From assembly GCF_002953255.1 (NCBI RefSeq), contig NZ_CP026498.1, positions 6,222,904 to 6,286,903 of the forward strand: DNA of 64,000 nt. The letters run 5' to 3'. The stretch is from Streptomyces sp. CB01881 (GTDB lineage Bacteria > Actinomycetota > Actinomycetes > Streptomycetales > Streptomycetaceae). Of this stretch, positions 1-8,586 are shown in pieces. Both the position numbers and the translations under genes were made by a program. The notes under the pieces are model-generated. The model saw only the letters and a program-made list of their open reading frames with translations. It was not told the DNA's origin and ran no database searches. Position 1 is the first letter of the stretch, and each line of letters opens with the position of its first letter.

Positions 1-150
1 GTTCACACCCGCGTTGAGCGGCACGGCAACCACCGGAATAGGGCGGCCCCGCGCACTGCGTCCTCGCTGTGTTATTTCAAAAGGAATCTCCAACCCCAGA
101 AGAATCTGAGGCCGGGGATGTCAACATATCTGGCGTTGACTTTTGGCACG

Positions 151-170
151 CTGTTGAGTTCTCAAGGAAC
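151..170 (-). promoter_or_regulatory. boxA-like antitermination element of the rrn leader
   Basis: Minus strand reads GTTCCTTGAGAACTCAACAG, close to the boxA-type element seen in rrn leaders of Gram-positive bacteria (the Bacillus version contains TTCTTTGAAAACT). It sits between the predicted promoters and the 16S gene, the position expected for a Nus-factor antitermination site. Confidence 0.6.
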
Positions 171-325
171 GGACACTTCCTTCGGACCGCCTTCCAGCGG
201 GCCCTCCGGGCGCTTCGTTCTTTCGTGTTCCCAGCTTATCAGATGTTTTCCGCTCCGTTTCCGGCGCTTCGTTCACCCAACTCGCTGGTGTCTTCTGCGG
301 CTTGACGCCCCGTCCGACGTTCCAA

Positions 326-354
326 ACTCTAGCCCATCACCGCTCCGAGAAGCG
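326..354 (-). promoter_or_regulatory. Second candidate rrn promoter
   Basis: Minus strand CGCTTC (349-354), 17-bp spacer, TAGAGT (326-331). The -10 is good and the -35 weak. Streptomyces rrn operons usually have several tandem promoters, which makes this plausible. Confidence 0.4.
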
Positions 355-527
355 AATCCGGCCGCAATCCATATAAACGGACACGCCGAATAAGACCCGA
401 GCCGCACCGCCGAAAAAGGCAAAGCGCGACCCAACCCGAACCGGGAAGTGGTGTTTCTAGGGATTGGCTGCCCCGGGACCGTCCGCGCCGATGCGTGTCC
501 GGTGCTCCCTGCCAGGCAGCTCGAAGA

Positions 528-556
528 ACACTAGACCTCTTGGGCCCCCGGGTCAA
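528..556 (-). promoter_or_regulatory. Strong sigma-70 type rrn promoter
   Basis: On the minus strand TTGACC (551-556), a 17-bp spacer and TAGTGT (528-533) form a near-consensus HrdB-type promoter reading into the rRNA leader. The -35 hexamer contains the TGA stop codon of the upstream PP2C gene, so the rrn promoter region begins exactly where that gene ends. Confidence 0.75.
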
Positions 557-2007
557 CCCCGGCCATCGGCCCACTTCCCGGGCTCGGTCTCGGGCCCACT
601 CCCGGGCTCTGTCTCCGGCTCCGCCCCGGAGTTCTGCCCCGGCTCCAGCTCCGGCGGGTCCTCCTCGGCCGGCAGCTGGAAGGCGAGCACGGCGACGTCG
701 TCGTCGTGCTCCGCGGTCACCCCCATGGCCCGGAGCAAGCGGGCGCAGATGACCTCGGGGGCGCCTTCCGCGCCGGTGAGGGTGCGGGCCAGCAGGTCGA
801 GGCCCTGGTCGATGTCCTCGTCCCGGCGCTCGACCAGGCCGTCCGTATAGAGGACGCCGGTGGTGCCGGGGAGCAGGCGCAGGGTGTGCGAGACGTGGAC
901 GCCGCCACCGGTGCCGAGCGGCGGGCCGTTCTGTTCCTCGCTGCGCAGGACGGTGCCGTCGGGGCAGCGCAGCAGGACGGGGAGGTGGCCGGCGGAGGCG
1001 TAGGTGAGGGTGTGGCGCTGCGGGTCCCAGACCGCGTAGGTGCAGGTGGCGATCTGGTTGGCGTCGATCTCCATGGCAAGCCCGTCCAGCAGGCGCATCA
1101 CCTCGTGCGGGGGGAGGTCGAGGCGGGCGTAGGCCCGGACTGCCGTCCTGAGCTGTCCCATGACCGCGGCGGCGCGCAGGCCCCGGCCCATGACGTCGCC
1201 GATGACCAGGGCGGTGCGTCCGCCGTCGATGGCGATGACGTCGTACCAGTCACCGCCGACCGCCGCCTCGGCGCCGCCCGGCTGGTAGGTGGCGGCGACC
1301 CGGAGGTCGGCCGGCTGGTCGAGCTTCTGCGGGAGCAGGCTGCGCTGGAGGGTGACGGCGGCCTCGCGGTGCCGGCGTTCGGACTCCCGCAGGCGGGTGG
1401 CGGCAAGGACCTGGTCGGTCACCTCGGCGGCGAAGATGAGCACCCCGGCCGGCGGCGCCCCCTTGTGCTCCCGGTGCTCCCGGTGCTCGTCGGTCTGCCC
1501 CGGCTCGGCGCGGTGGTCCTGGCGGCTGAGCGGGACGCAGGAGACGTTGTAGTAGCGGTTGCCGGTGAGGCCGAGGATGCACCGGGCCTTGACGCTGCGC
1601 GGGCGGCCGCCGCGGATGACCTGGTCCATGAGCGGCAGGACGCCCATGGTTCCGAGTTCGGGCAGGGCGTCGCAGGCGGGCAGGCCGGTGGGGCGGTCGC
1701 CGAAGAGTTCGCGGTAGGCGCGGTTGGCGTAGCCGAGCTGGTGCAGCGGGCCGTAGGTGACGGCGACGGGGGCGGGGATGCGGTTCAGCACCTCCCGCAG
1801 GTCCTGGGGCTTCTGCGGGTCGAGCACCTCGGTCGGGCTGACGAGGCTGGTGGGGTCGCGTGGGCTGGGGACCACGACGTCGCCGGACGGCGCGCCCTGG
1901 TCGGTGCCGTTCCCGGTGGGCGGGGCGGCACGCCAAGGGACTCCGGTGAGCCGGGCGCTCCAGCGCATGAGGTTCAAACGACGGCCGCTTCCTCGATTTC
2001 CAGGCAT
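553..2007 (-). CDS. PAS-domain PP2C-type (SpoIIE/RsbU) protein phosphatase
   Basis: 484 aa. A disordered N-terminus is followed by a PAS-like sensor segment (about residues 70-200, with NRAYRELFG) and a PPM/SpoIIE phosphatase domain (about 215-450) with the metal-binding motifs GGDWYD (251-256), GDVMGRG (270-276), YTDGLVE and DDDVAVL. Such proteins dephosphorylate anti-sigma-factor antagonists and so release stress or developmental sigma factors; the partner cannot be told from this locus. A Glu/Pro/Gly-rich tail follows the catalytic domain. The start is uncertain: residue 14 is a second Met (MRWSARL). The stop codon lies inside the -35 box of the downstream rrn promoter. It is monocistronic; the next gene upstream is an oxidoreductase 112 bp away on the same strand. 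Confidence 0.9.
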   Translation of the reverse strand: MPGNRGSGRRLNLMRWSARLTGVPWRAAPPTGNGTDQGAPSGDVVVPSPRDPTSLVSPTEVLDPQKPQDLREVLNRIPAPVAVTYGPLHQLGYANRAYRELFGDRPTGLPACDALPELGTMGVLPLMDQVIRGGRPRSVKARCILGLTGNRYYNVSCVPLSRQDHRAEPGQTDEHREHREHKGAPPAGVLIFAAEVTDQVLAATRLRESERRHREAAVTLQRSLLPQKLDQPADLRVAATYQPGGAEAAVGGDWYDVIAIDGGRTALVIGDVMGRGLRAAAVMGQLRTAVRAYARLDLPPHEVMRLLDGLAMEIDANQIATCTYAVWDPQRHTLTYASAGHLPVLLRCPDGTVLRSEEQNGPPLGTGGGVHVSHTLRLLPGTTGVLYTDGLVERRDEDIDQGLDLLARTLTGAEGAPEVICARLLRAMGVTAEHDDDVAVLAFQLPAEEDPPELEPGQNSGAEPETEPGSGPETEPGKWADGRG

Positions 2008-2119
2008 ATCATCACTTTTTGTGTGCGCACTGGCACACGGGGTAATGACTCGGTTGGGCAGATCCTGTCAGGCGGAGGCCCGATTCCGGAAGTCGCGCGC
2101 CCACGGCGCGGCCGTCATG

Positions 2120-3496
2120 TCAGTCCGGGCCCGGCCGGGAGCCGGACCCGGGGCCCGGTCCGAACCCCGCCTCGAACTCCGAGCGCGGGTGCTCGACCGC
2201 CCCCAGCGAAACCACTTCGCGGGAGAACACCCCGCCCAGGAGCCAGTCCATCAGCACCCGCACCCGCCGGTCGGAGCTCGGCAGCCGGCGCAGGTGCCGG
2301 GCCCGGTGCAGCCACCACGCCCGCCGGCCGGTCAGCCTGCCGCCACGCCGGGTGTGCGCGACCGCGCGGCCCAGGCCGAGCGAGGTGGAGCAGGCGGCGC
2401 GGTCCGGCCGGTACTCGGCGATGCCCACCGCCCGCGGGCCGCCGTCCAGCGCGACCAGCACGTTGGCCGCGAGCAGCTCCGCCTGGGCGAAGGCGTGCTG
2501 CGCGTTGGGGGCGCAGGAGGCGCCGTCCGCGTGCGGGTCGGGTACGGCGGCACCGTCGCCGGCCGCCCAGACGCCGGGGAGCGCCCGCCCGTCCGGAGCG
2601 AGGACCTGGAGGGTGGCGAGGCAGCGGACGCGGCCGGAGGTGTCCAGCGGCAGGTCGGTGTCGCGCAGCAGCGGGGACGGGCGCACCCCGGCCGTCCAGA
2701 CCAGGGTGCGGGCGGCGAAGCGGCTGCCGTCGGAGAGCGCCATGACCCGGCCGGCGGCCGAGTCCAGGGTGGTCCGCAGCCGGACGTCGACACTGCGCTC
2801 GCGCAGTTGCGCCAGCGTGTGCGCGGCCAGTTCGGGGGACTCCTCGGCGAGGATCCGGCCGGAGGCCTCGACCAGCACCCAGCGCAGGTCCTCGGGGCTG
2901 ACGTTGTGGTAGCCGCGGACCGCGTACCGGGCCATGTCCTCCAGCTCCGCGAGGGCGCCGACGCCGGCGTAGCCCGCGCCGACGAAGACGAAGGTGAGCG
3001 CGGCCTGGCGCAGGGCCGGGTCGCGGGTGGCGGAGGCGAGGTCGAGCTGCTCCAGGACGTGGTTGCGCAGGCTCACCGCCTCGCCGACGGTGGAGAAGCC
3101 GAGGCCGTGTTCGGCCAGGCCGGGGACGGGTGCCGTCCGGGAGACCGAGCCCGGGGCCACGACGAGGACGTCGTAGTCCAGTTCGACGGGGGCCGGCGGT
3201 TCGCCGTGGCCGGCGGCGTCGGCCCAGGCGCGGCGGGTGGCGTGCTCGATCCGGGTGACCCGCGCCGTGAGGACGCGGCAGTCCGGCAGCGCGCGGCGCA
3301 GCGGGACGACCACGTGGCGGGGGTCGATCGAGCCGGCCGCGACCTCGGCGAGCAGCGGGTGGTACGTCAGGTAGGGCTGCGGCTCGACGACGGTGATCTC
3401 CACGTCGCCGCGCCGGAGCCGCTCGCGCAGGCCGCGCTGGAGGTGCAGCGCGGCGGACATCCCGGCGCAGCCGCCCCCGACGATCAGGATCCTGAT
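2120..3496 (-). CDS. Type II NADH dehydrogenase-like FAD oxidoreductase, apparent ATC start
   Basis: 458 aa from the proposed start. Two dinucleotide folds are visible: an FAD-binding VGGGCAG at residues 6-12 and an NAD-binding VGAGYAG near 172-178, plus the second FAD motif AAGDGA near 310. This is the plan of NDH-2 type membrane-associated NADH:quinone dehydrogenases; a related NAD(P)/FAD oxidoreductase role is possible. The conserved N-terminus should read MRILIVGGG, but the first codon here is ATC (3496-3494) placed 5 nt after a good ribosome site, GGAGGT. The only other in-frame start is a TTG at 3685 without a Shine-Dalgarno sequence, which would add 63 low-complexity residues. The C-terminal tail is Gly/Pro-rich. 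Confidence 0.85.
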   Translation of the reverse strand: MRILIVGGGCAGMSAALHLQRGLRERLRRGDVEITVVEPQPYLTYHPLLAEVAAGSIDPRHVVVPLRRALPDCRVLTARVTRIEHATRRAWADAAGHGEPPAPVELDYDVLVVAPGSVSRTAPVPGLAEHGLGFSTVGEAVSLRNHVLEQLDLASATRDPALRQAALTFVFVGAGYAGVGALAELEDMARYAVRGYHNVSPEDLRWVLVEASGRILAEESPELAAHTLAQLRERSVDVRLRTTLDSAAGRVMALSDGSRFAARTLVWTAGVRPSPLLRDTDLPLDTSGRVRCLATLQVLAPDGRALPGVWAAGDGAAVPDPHADGASCAPNAQHAFAQAELLAANVLVALDGGPRAVGIAEYRPDRAACSTSLGLGRAVAHTRRGGRLTGRRAWWLHRARHLRRLPSSDRRVRVLMDWLLGGVFSREVVSLGAVEHPRSEFEAGFGPGPGSGSRPGPD

Positions 3497-4050
3497 AGCG
3501 CACCTCCTGCCGAAGTGACCTTCCCGCCGGCCCCGTCGGCCGGGGCGCCCCCCACCACGCCCTCCATGAAGGACCGCCGGAGGGCCTCTTGTCCACAGTC
3601 CGTGCCGAGGCAGTTGGGACGGGAGTGGACAGGTGGGGCCGGATGTGCTGCCGGGGTGACTTTCTGACGCACTTTCGGCTTTCAACGGCGGTGAACTATG
3701 GTCGGATTGTGTGTCGGAGCGGCCATCGCCATGTCAATCGGCGGCGACGCACCGTGGAGCTGCCATTACGGCCAGTTCCAGCGTTGGCGGGAGCAACCCG
3801 ACTGCGGGAGCGTGATCCGGGGAAGGGTAGTCCCGGACGAGGCCTCAAACGTGTGGTCTTCATGCGTATGCGGCCGGACACGTGCGGTCCGGCGATCGTG
3901 GTCGGGCACCACCTGGGCGGAGCGAACGGCACGACCGGCACGAGCGATGGGTCATCTGGTCATTTCTGACAACGGACGGAGCTGCACCGGGGGGTGCAGG
4001 GGCGGGCGACGACAGGGTCCGGGATCGGGCGCCTGCGGGGGAGAGTTGGG
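3497..4050. other. Divergent intergenic region, 554 bp, no gene seen
   Basis: Lies between the leftward oxidoreductase and the rightward TetR gene. Small open frames exist on both strands but lack convincing codon use or ribosome sites. A weak promoter-like pair (TTTCGG, 18 bp, TATGGT ending near 3701) points right. A short GTCA/TGAC inverted repeat is present near 3957-3970. Nothing more can be supported. Confidence 0.6.
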
Positions 4051-5034
4051 ATGATGGAGCAGGAACGACTGTTGGGGCGGGATGCGCCGCGTGCCGTCCC
4101 GGGTGTGGTGCCGGAGCAGCGCGGCCCCGGCGGCCTTCCGGAACAGGCCACGGTGGCGTACGCCGGGGTGCCGTACCGGAGCGAGCCGCCGCAGGGCGGT
4201 GGCGGGCCCGTACCCGGGGCCCGGTTGCGGGTGGACGCCCGGCGCAACCTGGAGAGCGTGCTGCGCGCGGCCCGCGAGGTCTTCGGCGAGTTCGGCTACG
4301 GCGCGCCGATGGAGGAGGTCGCGCGCCGGGCCGGGGTCGGGGTCGGCACGGTCTACCGGCGCTTCCCGAGCAAGGAGGTGCTGGTCCAGCGGATCGCCGC
4401 CGAGGAGGTGGCCTGGCTGACGTCGCAGGCGCGTGAGTCGCTGTACGGCGGCGGCGGTGCCTGGGAGTCGCTGGCCGGGTACCTGGCGCGGGCGGTGTCC
4501 ACGGGTGCCGGGCGGCTGCTGCCGCCGGAGGCGTTCCGGTACGCGGACGAGCTGGGCCGGGTGCCGGAGCAGCGTTCCGGCGATCCGGTCGGGGCGGGCG
4601 GGCTCCCAGGGGGCCGGTTCGAGCCATCCGGCGCCGGGCCGTTCGGCTCCGGGTCGTACGGCTCCGGATCGTACGATGCCGGACCGCAGGGTGCCGGACC
4701 GCAGGGTGCCGTGGCGCAGCAGGGCGGCGCCGAGCCGCCGGCGGCCGATGCGGACCCGCGGCTGTTGCTACAGCTGCTGGCCGCGCTGGTGGCCCGGGCG
4801 GGTGCGGCGGGCGAGCTTCGGCCCGGGGTCACGGTGGCCGACGTCGTGCTGGTGCTGACGGCCTCGGTGCCGGTGCACGCCACGCGCGCGGTGGCGGGCG
4901 AACCCGTGCACGCATCGGCCGTGGTCCCGGCGGGGGGTTCACCGACGAGTGGCCGGCCGACGGACGGTCAGGCCTCCGAGGGCCCGGCCGACCGGCTGCT
5001 GCAGATTCTGCTGGACGGGCTGCGGGCGCGCTGA
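4051..5034 (+). CDS. TetR/AcrR-family transcriptional regulator with low-complexity insert
   Basis: 327 aa starting at the ATG after GGGGAGAGTTGGG; two adjacent ATGs make the start ambiguous by one codon. The DNA-binding helix-turn-helix lies at about residues 60-113 (EEVARRAGVGVGTVYRRF, then the SKE motif). An unusually long N-terminal extension of about 60 residues precedes it. The ligand-binding half is interrupted by a Gly/Ser/Tyr/Pro-rich stretch (about 180-225) encoded by short degenerate DNA repeats at 4625-4720. The target is unknown; the long upstream gap and the sigma-factor gene downstream offer candidates. No operator could be identified with confidence. Confidence 0.85.
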   Translation: MMEQERLLGRDAPRAVPGVVPEQRGPGGLPEQATVAYAGVPYRSEPPQGGGGPVPGARLRVDARRNLESVLRAAREVFGEFGYGAPMEEVARRAGVGVGTVYRRFPSKEVLVQRIAAEEVAWLTSQARESLYGGGGAWESLAGYLARAVSTGAGRLLPPEAFRYADELGRVPEQRSGDPVGAGGLPGGRFEPSGAGPFGSGSYGSGSYDAGPQGAGPQGAVAQQGGAEPPAADADPRLLLQLLAALVARAGAAGELRPGVTVADVVLVLTASVPVHATRAVAGEPVHASAVVPAGGSPTSGRPTDGQASEGPADRLLQILLDGLRAR

Positions 5035-5372
5035 GTCCCGGCGCCCGGGCGCGGCCGCCGTCCGCTGCGGGCAGGTGAGTTGGGCGTCGGACCGGGGCGC
5101 ACGGACAGGTCGCGCGCTCCGCGCGTCCGCCGTGCCGCCGGGCGCCGTGCGCGGGACGAACACAGCCGCGACGGCCCCTCGGAAGAGTGGGTCACGGCGG
5201 TCCGGCTACCGCCCAACTCTGCGCTATGCCATCCTTTGCCCGTGGTTGGAGCCAATGTCCCGATGCGCGCCGTTCGCGCGCACCCGGCGCCGCGCAGCGG
5301 GGAATCGTGCGCCCACGCCCTCCCGCACGCCCTGCCACACTTCGGGGGCTGTCGTGGAATCTGGGGTCCGTT
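5035..5372. other. Intergenic region, 338 bp, no gene seen
   Basis: Between the TetR gene and the large sigma-factor gene. Only shadow open frames are present. A poor TATGCC -10-like hexamer occurs near 5225. No clear terminator or promoter is seen. Confidence 0.5.
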
Positions 5373-7748
5373 GTGAGCGCCGAGGAACAGAACGACTACG
5401 GCTACGGCCTCGACTTCGGCCGATCCGGTACGGGCGGGCCGGAGGGCGTGGCTGAGGGCCCGAGCGCTGGTACGCCCGGTCACGCGCCCGGTCACGGGCC
5501 GGGGCGCGCGCCCGGCTCCCCGCCCGGGCGCTCCGGGCCGTTGCCGTCCGGACACCAGTCCGGACACCAGGGGGCCCGCGGGAATCCGGCGCATCCGGGA
5601 CAGGTGCCGGACCAGGCCGGCATGCCCAGCCGCGAATCGCTCTCCGCCTCGGCCGCCGCGCTCCCGCCCGCCCGCGTCCCCGGCCAGGCCCCGGCCGGAC
5701 GGGGTGGGGTCGCCCCCGAGGCCTTCGTCGGCAACGGCGTCCCCGCCCGCCCGACCGTGCCCGCCCCCGCCGACCCGGTGGACGGCGAGCGCCCGCCCTC
5801 GGACGCCGAGTTGACCGCCCTCGTCCGGTCCGGTGACGACACCGCGTACGAGGAGATCTACCGCCGGCACGCCGACGCGGTGCGCCGCTACGCCCGGACC
5901 TGCTGCCGCGACAGCTTCACCGCCGAGGACCTCGCCGGCGAGGTGTTCGCCCGCACCCTGCAGGCGCTGAAGGCGGGCAAGGGTCCGGAGTTCGCCGTCC
6001 GCGCCTACCTGCTGACCGCGGTGCGCAACGTCGCCACCGCCTGGACCCGCAGCGAGCGGCGTGAGCAACTCGTCGACGACTTCAGCGTGTTCGCCCAGAC
6101 CTCGGCCGCCACCGTCGACCTCGACCTGGCCGACCCGGGGGCCGACGCCTGGGCGATGGCGATGGCCGACCAGCGCATGGTCATGCAGGCCTACGCCGAA
6201 CTGCCCGAGGACGACCGGATGGTGCTCTGGCACACCGAGGTCGAGCGGGAGTCCCCGAAGACCGTCGCGGTGATGCTCGGCAAGACCGCCAACGCCACCG
6301 CCGTCCAGGCGCACCGCGCCCGCGACCGGCTGGCCGCGGGCTTCCTCCAGGCCCACGTCTCGGGCAGCCAGGACCGGGACTGCGCGGCGTACGCCAACCG
6401 GCTCGGCGCGTACGCGCGCGGCTCGCTGCGCAAGCGGGCGTCGGCCGAGGTCGGCCGCCACCTCAAGGAGTGCGACCGGTGCACGGCCGCCTGCCTGGAA
6501 CTGTCCGAGATCAACCACGGCCTGCGGGCGCTGCTGCCCGGCGGCGTGCTGGTCTGGGTCGGTGTGGGCGGGTTCAGCGCCGCCGCGGCCGCCGTGGGCG
6601 GGGCTGCGGCGGTCGGCGGTGCGGCGGCGGGAACGGCGGCGGCCACGTCGGCGGGTACGACCGCGGGCACGACGGCCGGTGCGACGGCCGGTGCGGCCGG
6701 GGGCGCCGCCGGTGGTACGGCGGGTTCCGGCGGCGGGGCCGTCGGCGCGGTGGCCGGTGAGGGCCTGGGCGCCGCCGCCAAGGCCGGGATCGCCGCCGCC
6801 GTCGCGGTGGCCGCGGCCACCGCCGCCGCGTACGCGCTGACCGGCGCGCCCGAACCGAAAGCCCCGGTGGCCGCTCCCCCGGTCTCCGCCCCCGCCGTGC
6901 CGGCCCCGCCGCCCGTCGCGGCGCCGGAGCCGCCGAGCCCGGCCCCGAACAGCCCCGTGCCGGTGCCGGAGCCGGTGGAGGAACCGTCGCCGGGCCCGTC
7001 CGCCACGCCCGCGCCGAAGGCCCCGCCCGCCCCGGCTCCCAAGGCCGTGCCGCCGCCGGCGCCGAGCCCGCGGCCGACGACGGCGGCGGCCGCGCCGACC
7101 ACCAGCCCGACGCCCGGGCCACAGCCGCCGAAACCCCCCGTCCCGAAGCCCACCGTCCCGGAGGTGCCGACGCCGGTCGTACCGCCGGTGCCCACGCCGG
7201 ACGTCCCCGTGGTGCCCACCCCGACGCCCCCGCCGGTGCCGACTCCCAAGCCGCCGACGCCCAAGCCACCGACGCCGACGCCGACGCCGCCCGCCCCGAC
7301 CGACTTCTGGGCCGACGACCTGCCGGTGCTCAAGCCCGGCAACAACCGGGTCCCGCCGCCGGGCCCGAGCATCCGGCAGAAGGGCAGCGACTGGTTCTGG
7401 CAACGGGACAGCGTCTCGATCGGCGGCACCCGGCACGCGCACGGCATCACCGTGCACGCGCCCGCCGGCACGCTGGTCGACCTCAACCGCGGCTGCACGT
7501 CCTTCGACGCGCTGGCAGGAGTGGACGACATCACCGCCTCACCCGGCGGCGTGATCTTCTCCGTGCAGGGCGGCGACGGCCGCACGCTGTGGAGGTCGCC
7601 CGTCCTGGCCACGGGCGACGACGCGGTGCCGGTGCACGTGCCGCTGGACGGGCAGCGGTCGATCCGCCTGGTGGTCACTCCCGCCCACGGCGTCTGGTCG
7701 GCCCTGAACGCGGCGGACTGGGCCGAGGCCCGCTTCAGGTGCGTCTGA
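5373..7748 (+). CDS. ECF-type sigma factor fused to zinc-finger, membrane segment and NPCBM domain
   Basis: 791 aa from GTG. In order: a Gly/Pro-rich leader (1-145); sigma region 2 (about 150-225, YEEIYRRHADAVRRYAR, then AEDLAGEVFARTL); region 4 (about 270-330); a putative anti-sigma-like zinc site (about 335-375, HLKECDRC); hydrophobic Ala/Gly/Val segments (about 390-410 and 465-490); a long Pro/Thr spacer (495-640); and a C-terminal NPCBM-like carbohydrate-binding domain (642-791) with GITVHAPAG, NRGCTSF, GVDD and ADWAEARFRC. The layout suggests a membrane-tethered transcription factor with its ligand-binding module outside the cell. ECF groups with fused C-terminal membrane and sugar-binding parts are known from actinobacteria; release from the membrane would be needed for DNA binding, which is inference. 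The start is chosen because the upstream 62 codons are atypical. Confidence 0.88.
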   Translation: MSAEEQNDYGYGLDFGRSGTGGPEGVAEGPSAGTPGHAPGHGPGRAPGSPPGRSGPLPSGHQSGHQGARGNPAHPGQVPDQAGMPSRESLSASAAALPPARVPGQAPAGRGGVAPEAFVGNGVPARPTVPAPADPVDGERPPSDAELTALVRSGDDTAYEEIYRRHADAVRRYARTCCRDSFTAEDLAGEVFARTLQALKAGKGPEFAVRAYLLTAVRNVATAWTRSERREQLVDDFSVFAQTSAATVDLDLADPGADAWAMAMADQRMVMQAYAELPEDDRMVLWHTEVERESPKTVAVMLGKTANATAVQAHRARDRLAAGFLQAHVSGSQDRDCAAYANRLGAYARGSLRKRASAEVGRHLKECDRCTAACLELSEINHGLRALLPGGVLVWVGVGGFSAAAAAVGGAAAVGGAAAGTAAATSAGTTAGTTAGATAGAAGGAAGGTAGSGGGAVGAVAGEGLGAAAKAGIAAAVAVAAATAAAYALTGAPEPKAPVAAPPVSAPAVPAPPPVAAPEPPSPAPNSPVPVPEPVEEPSPGPSATPAPKAPPAPAPKAVPPPAPSPRPTTAAAAPTTSPTPGPQPPKPPVPKPTVPEVPTPVVPPVPTPDVPVVPTPTPPPVPTPKPPTPKPPTPTPTPPAPTDFWADDLPVLKPGNNRVPPPGPSIRQKGSDWFWQRDSVSIGGTRHAHGITVHAPAGTLVDLNRGCTSFDALAGVDDITASPGGVIFSVQGGDGRTLWRSPVLATGDDAVPVHVPLDGQRSIRLVVTPAHGVWSALNAADWAEARFRCV

Positions 7749-7787
7749 AGCGGGCGTCGGGGGGGCTTGCCGTGAGGGGCGGGCGGG

Positions 7788-8492
7788 TCAGATCGCGCAG
7801 GATCCGTCCGCGCACGCCTCGCCGGCCGCGGCGACCTGCACCGGCACCGGGCGGCGCTCGCCGATCTCGGTGGCGACCTGCTCCAGCACCTTGCGGAAGG
7901 TCTCGGCCTCCTGACCGCCCTGGACCGCCCACTTGCCCTCGAAGACGAAGGTCGGCACGGCGGTGATGCCCAGCTCACGGGCCTCGGCCAGCTGGGCACG
8001 GACCTCCGCGGTGCCCTCGTCGCCGGCCAGGTAGGCCGCCACCCGGTCGCGGTCCAGGCCGGCCACGACGGCGACCTCGGTGAGCGCCGCGCGGTCGCCG
8101 ACGTCCACGCCGTCGGTGAAGTGCGCCTTGAGCAGCGCCTCCTTCAGCCGACCCTGCACGGCCGCGCCGTACTCGGTCTCGGCGAGGTGGAGCAACCGGT
8201 GACCGAGGAAGGTGTTGGCGTGCAGCGCCGCGTCGAAGTCGTAGGTGATGCCCTCGGCGAGGCCCAGCTCGGCCACCCGGGCGTCCATCGCGACGGACTG
8301 CGGGCCGTAGCGCTCGGCCAGCCAGGCGCGGTGCGGGCTCGCCGTGGCGGGCGCGTCCGGCACCAGCTGGTACGGCCGGTAGACCACCTCGACGTTCTCC
8401 TTGCCCGCGAAGCCGTCCAGCGCCTCCTCGAAGCGACGCTTGCCTATGTAGCACCAGGGGCAGGCGATGTCGGAGTAGATCTCGACCTTCAT
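7788..8492 (-). CDS. DsbA-family (FrnE-like) thiol oxidoreductase
   Basis: 234 aa. The thioredoxin-like active site CPWC is at residues 11-14 (SDIACPWCYIGKRRF), as in the FrnE/2-hydroxychromene-2-carboxylate isomerase branch of DsbA-like cytoplasmic proteins. No signal peptide. A second Cys pair occurs at the extreme C-terminus (CADGSC), which may take part in thiol exchange. The ATG at 8492 follows GGAGAAACCCCGTC. The gene converges on the preceding sigma-factor gene with 39 bp between stops. Role: disulfide or redox chemistry under oxidative stress, inferred from the family. Confidence 0.9.
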   Translation of the reverse strand: MKVEIYSDIACPWCYIGKRRFEEALDGFAGKENVEVVYRPYQLVPDAPATASPHRAWLAERYGPQSVAMDARVAELGLAEGITYDFDAALHANTFLGHRLLHLAETEYGAAVQGRLKEALLKAHFTDGVDVGDRAALTEVAVVAGLDRDRVAAYLAGDEGTAEVRAQLAEARELGITAVPTFVFEGKWAVQGGQEAETFRKVLEQVATEIGERRPVPVQVAAAGEACADGSCAI

Positions 8493-8586
8493 GACGGGGT
8501 TTCTCCAGGGGGTGGGGAGCATGGTTCCGAGATAGGTGAACGATGAACCATCTCGGGACATTCCCGGCAGCGCGCAGTGCGGCGGC

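Larger units (their letters stand above)
1..527 (-). other. Leader of a leftward rRNA operon (pre-16S); 16S gene outside the window
   Basis: Read on the minus strand, the first 300 bases contain the block typical of the Streptomyces rrn leader: CCTTGAGAACTCAACAGCG, then a motif containing CAACGCCAGATATGTTGA, then ACACAGCGAGGACGC, and the window stops a few tens of bases before the expected mature 16S start. The 16S gene itself is not present. No protein is called here; the short open frames on the plus strand are shadows. The region also carries a boxA-like element and at least one strong promoter, listed separately. Identification rests on remembered similarity of the leader, so the exact 16S boundary cannot be given. 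Confidence 0.85.

Noticed and set aside
1..300. Part of the 16S rRNA gene
   Set aside because: The sequence matches the pre-16S leader, not mature 16S; no 16S landmark such as GAGTTTGATCCTGG is present.
706..2745. 679-codon open frame on the plus strand
   Set aside because: It runs antisense to the PP2C and NADH-dehydrogenase genes, whose motifs are clear; it is a GC-driven shadow.
3598..3685. TTG start at 3685 for the NADH dehydrogenase gene
   Set aside because: It would add 63 low-complexity residues before the conserved FAD motif and has no ribosome site, whereas GGAGGT sits correctly before codon ATC at 3496.
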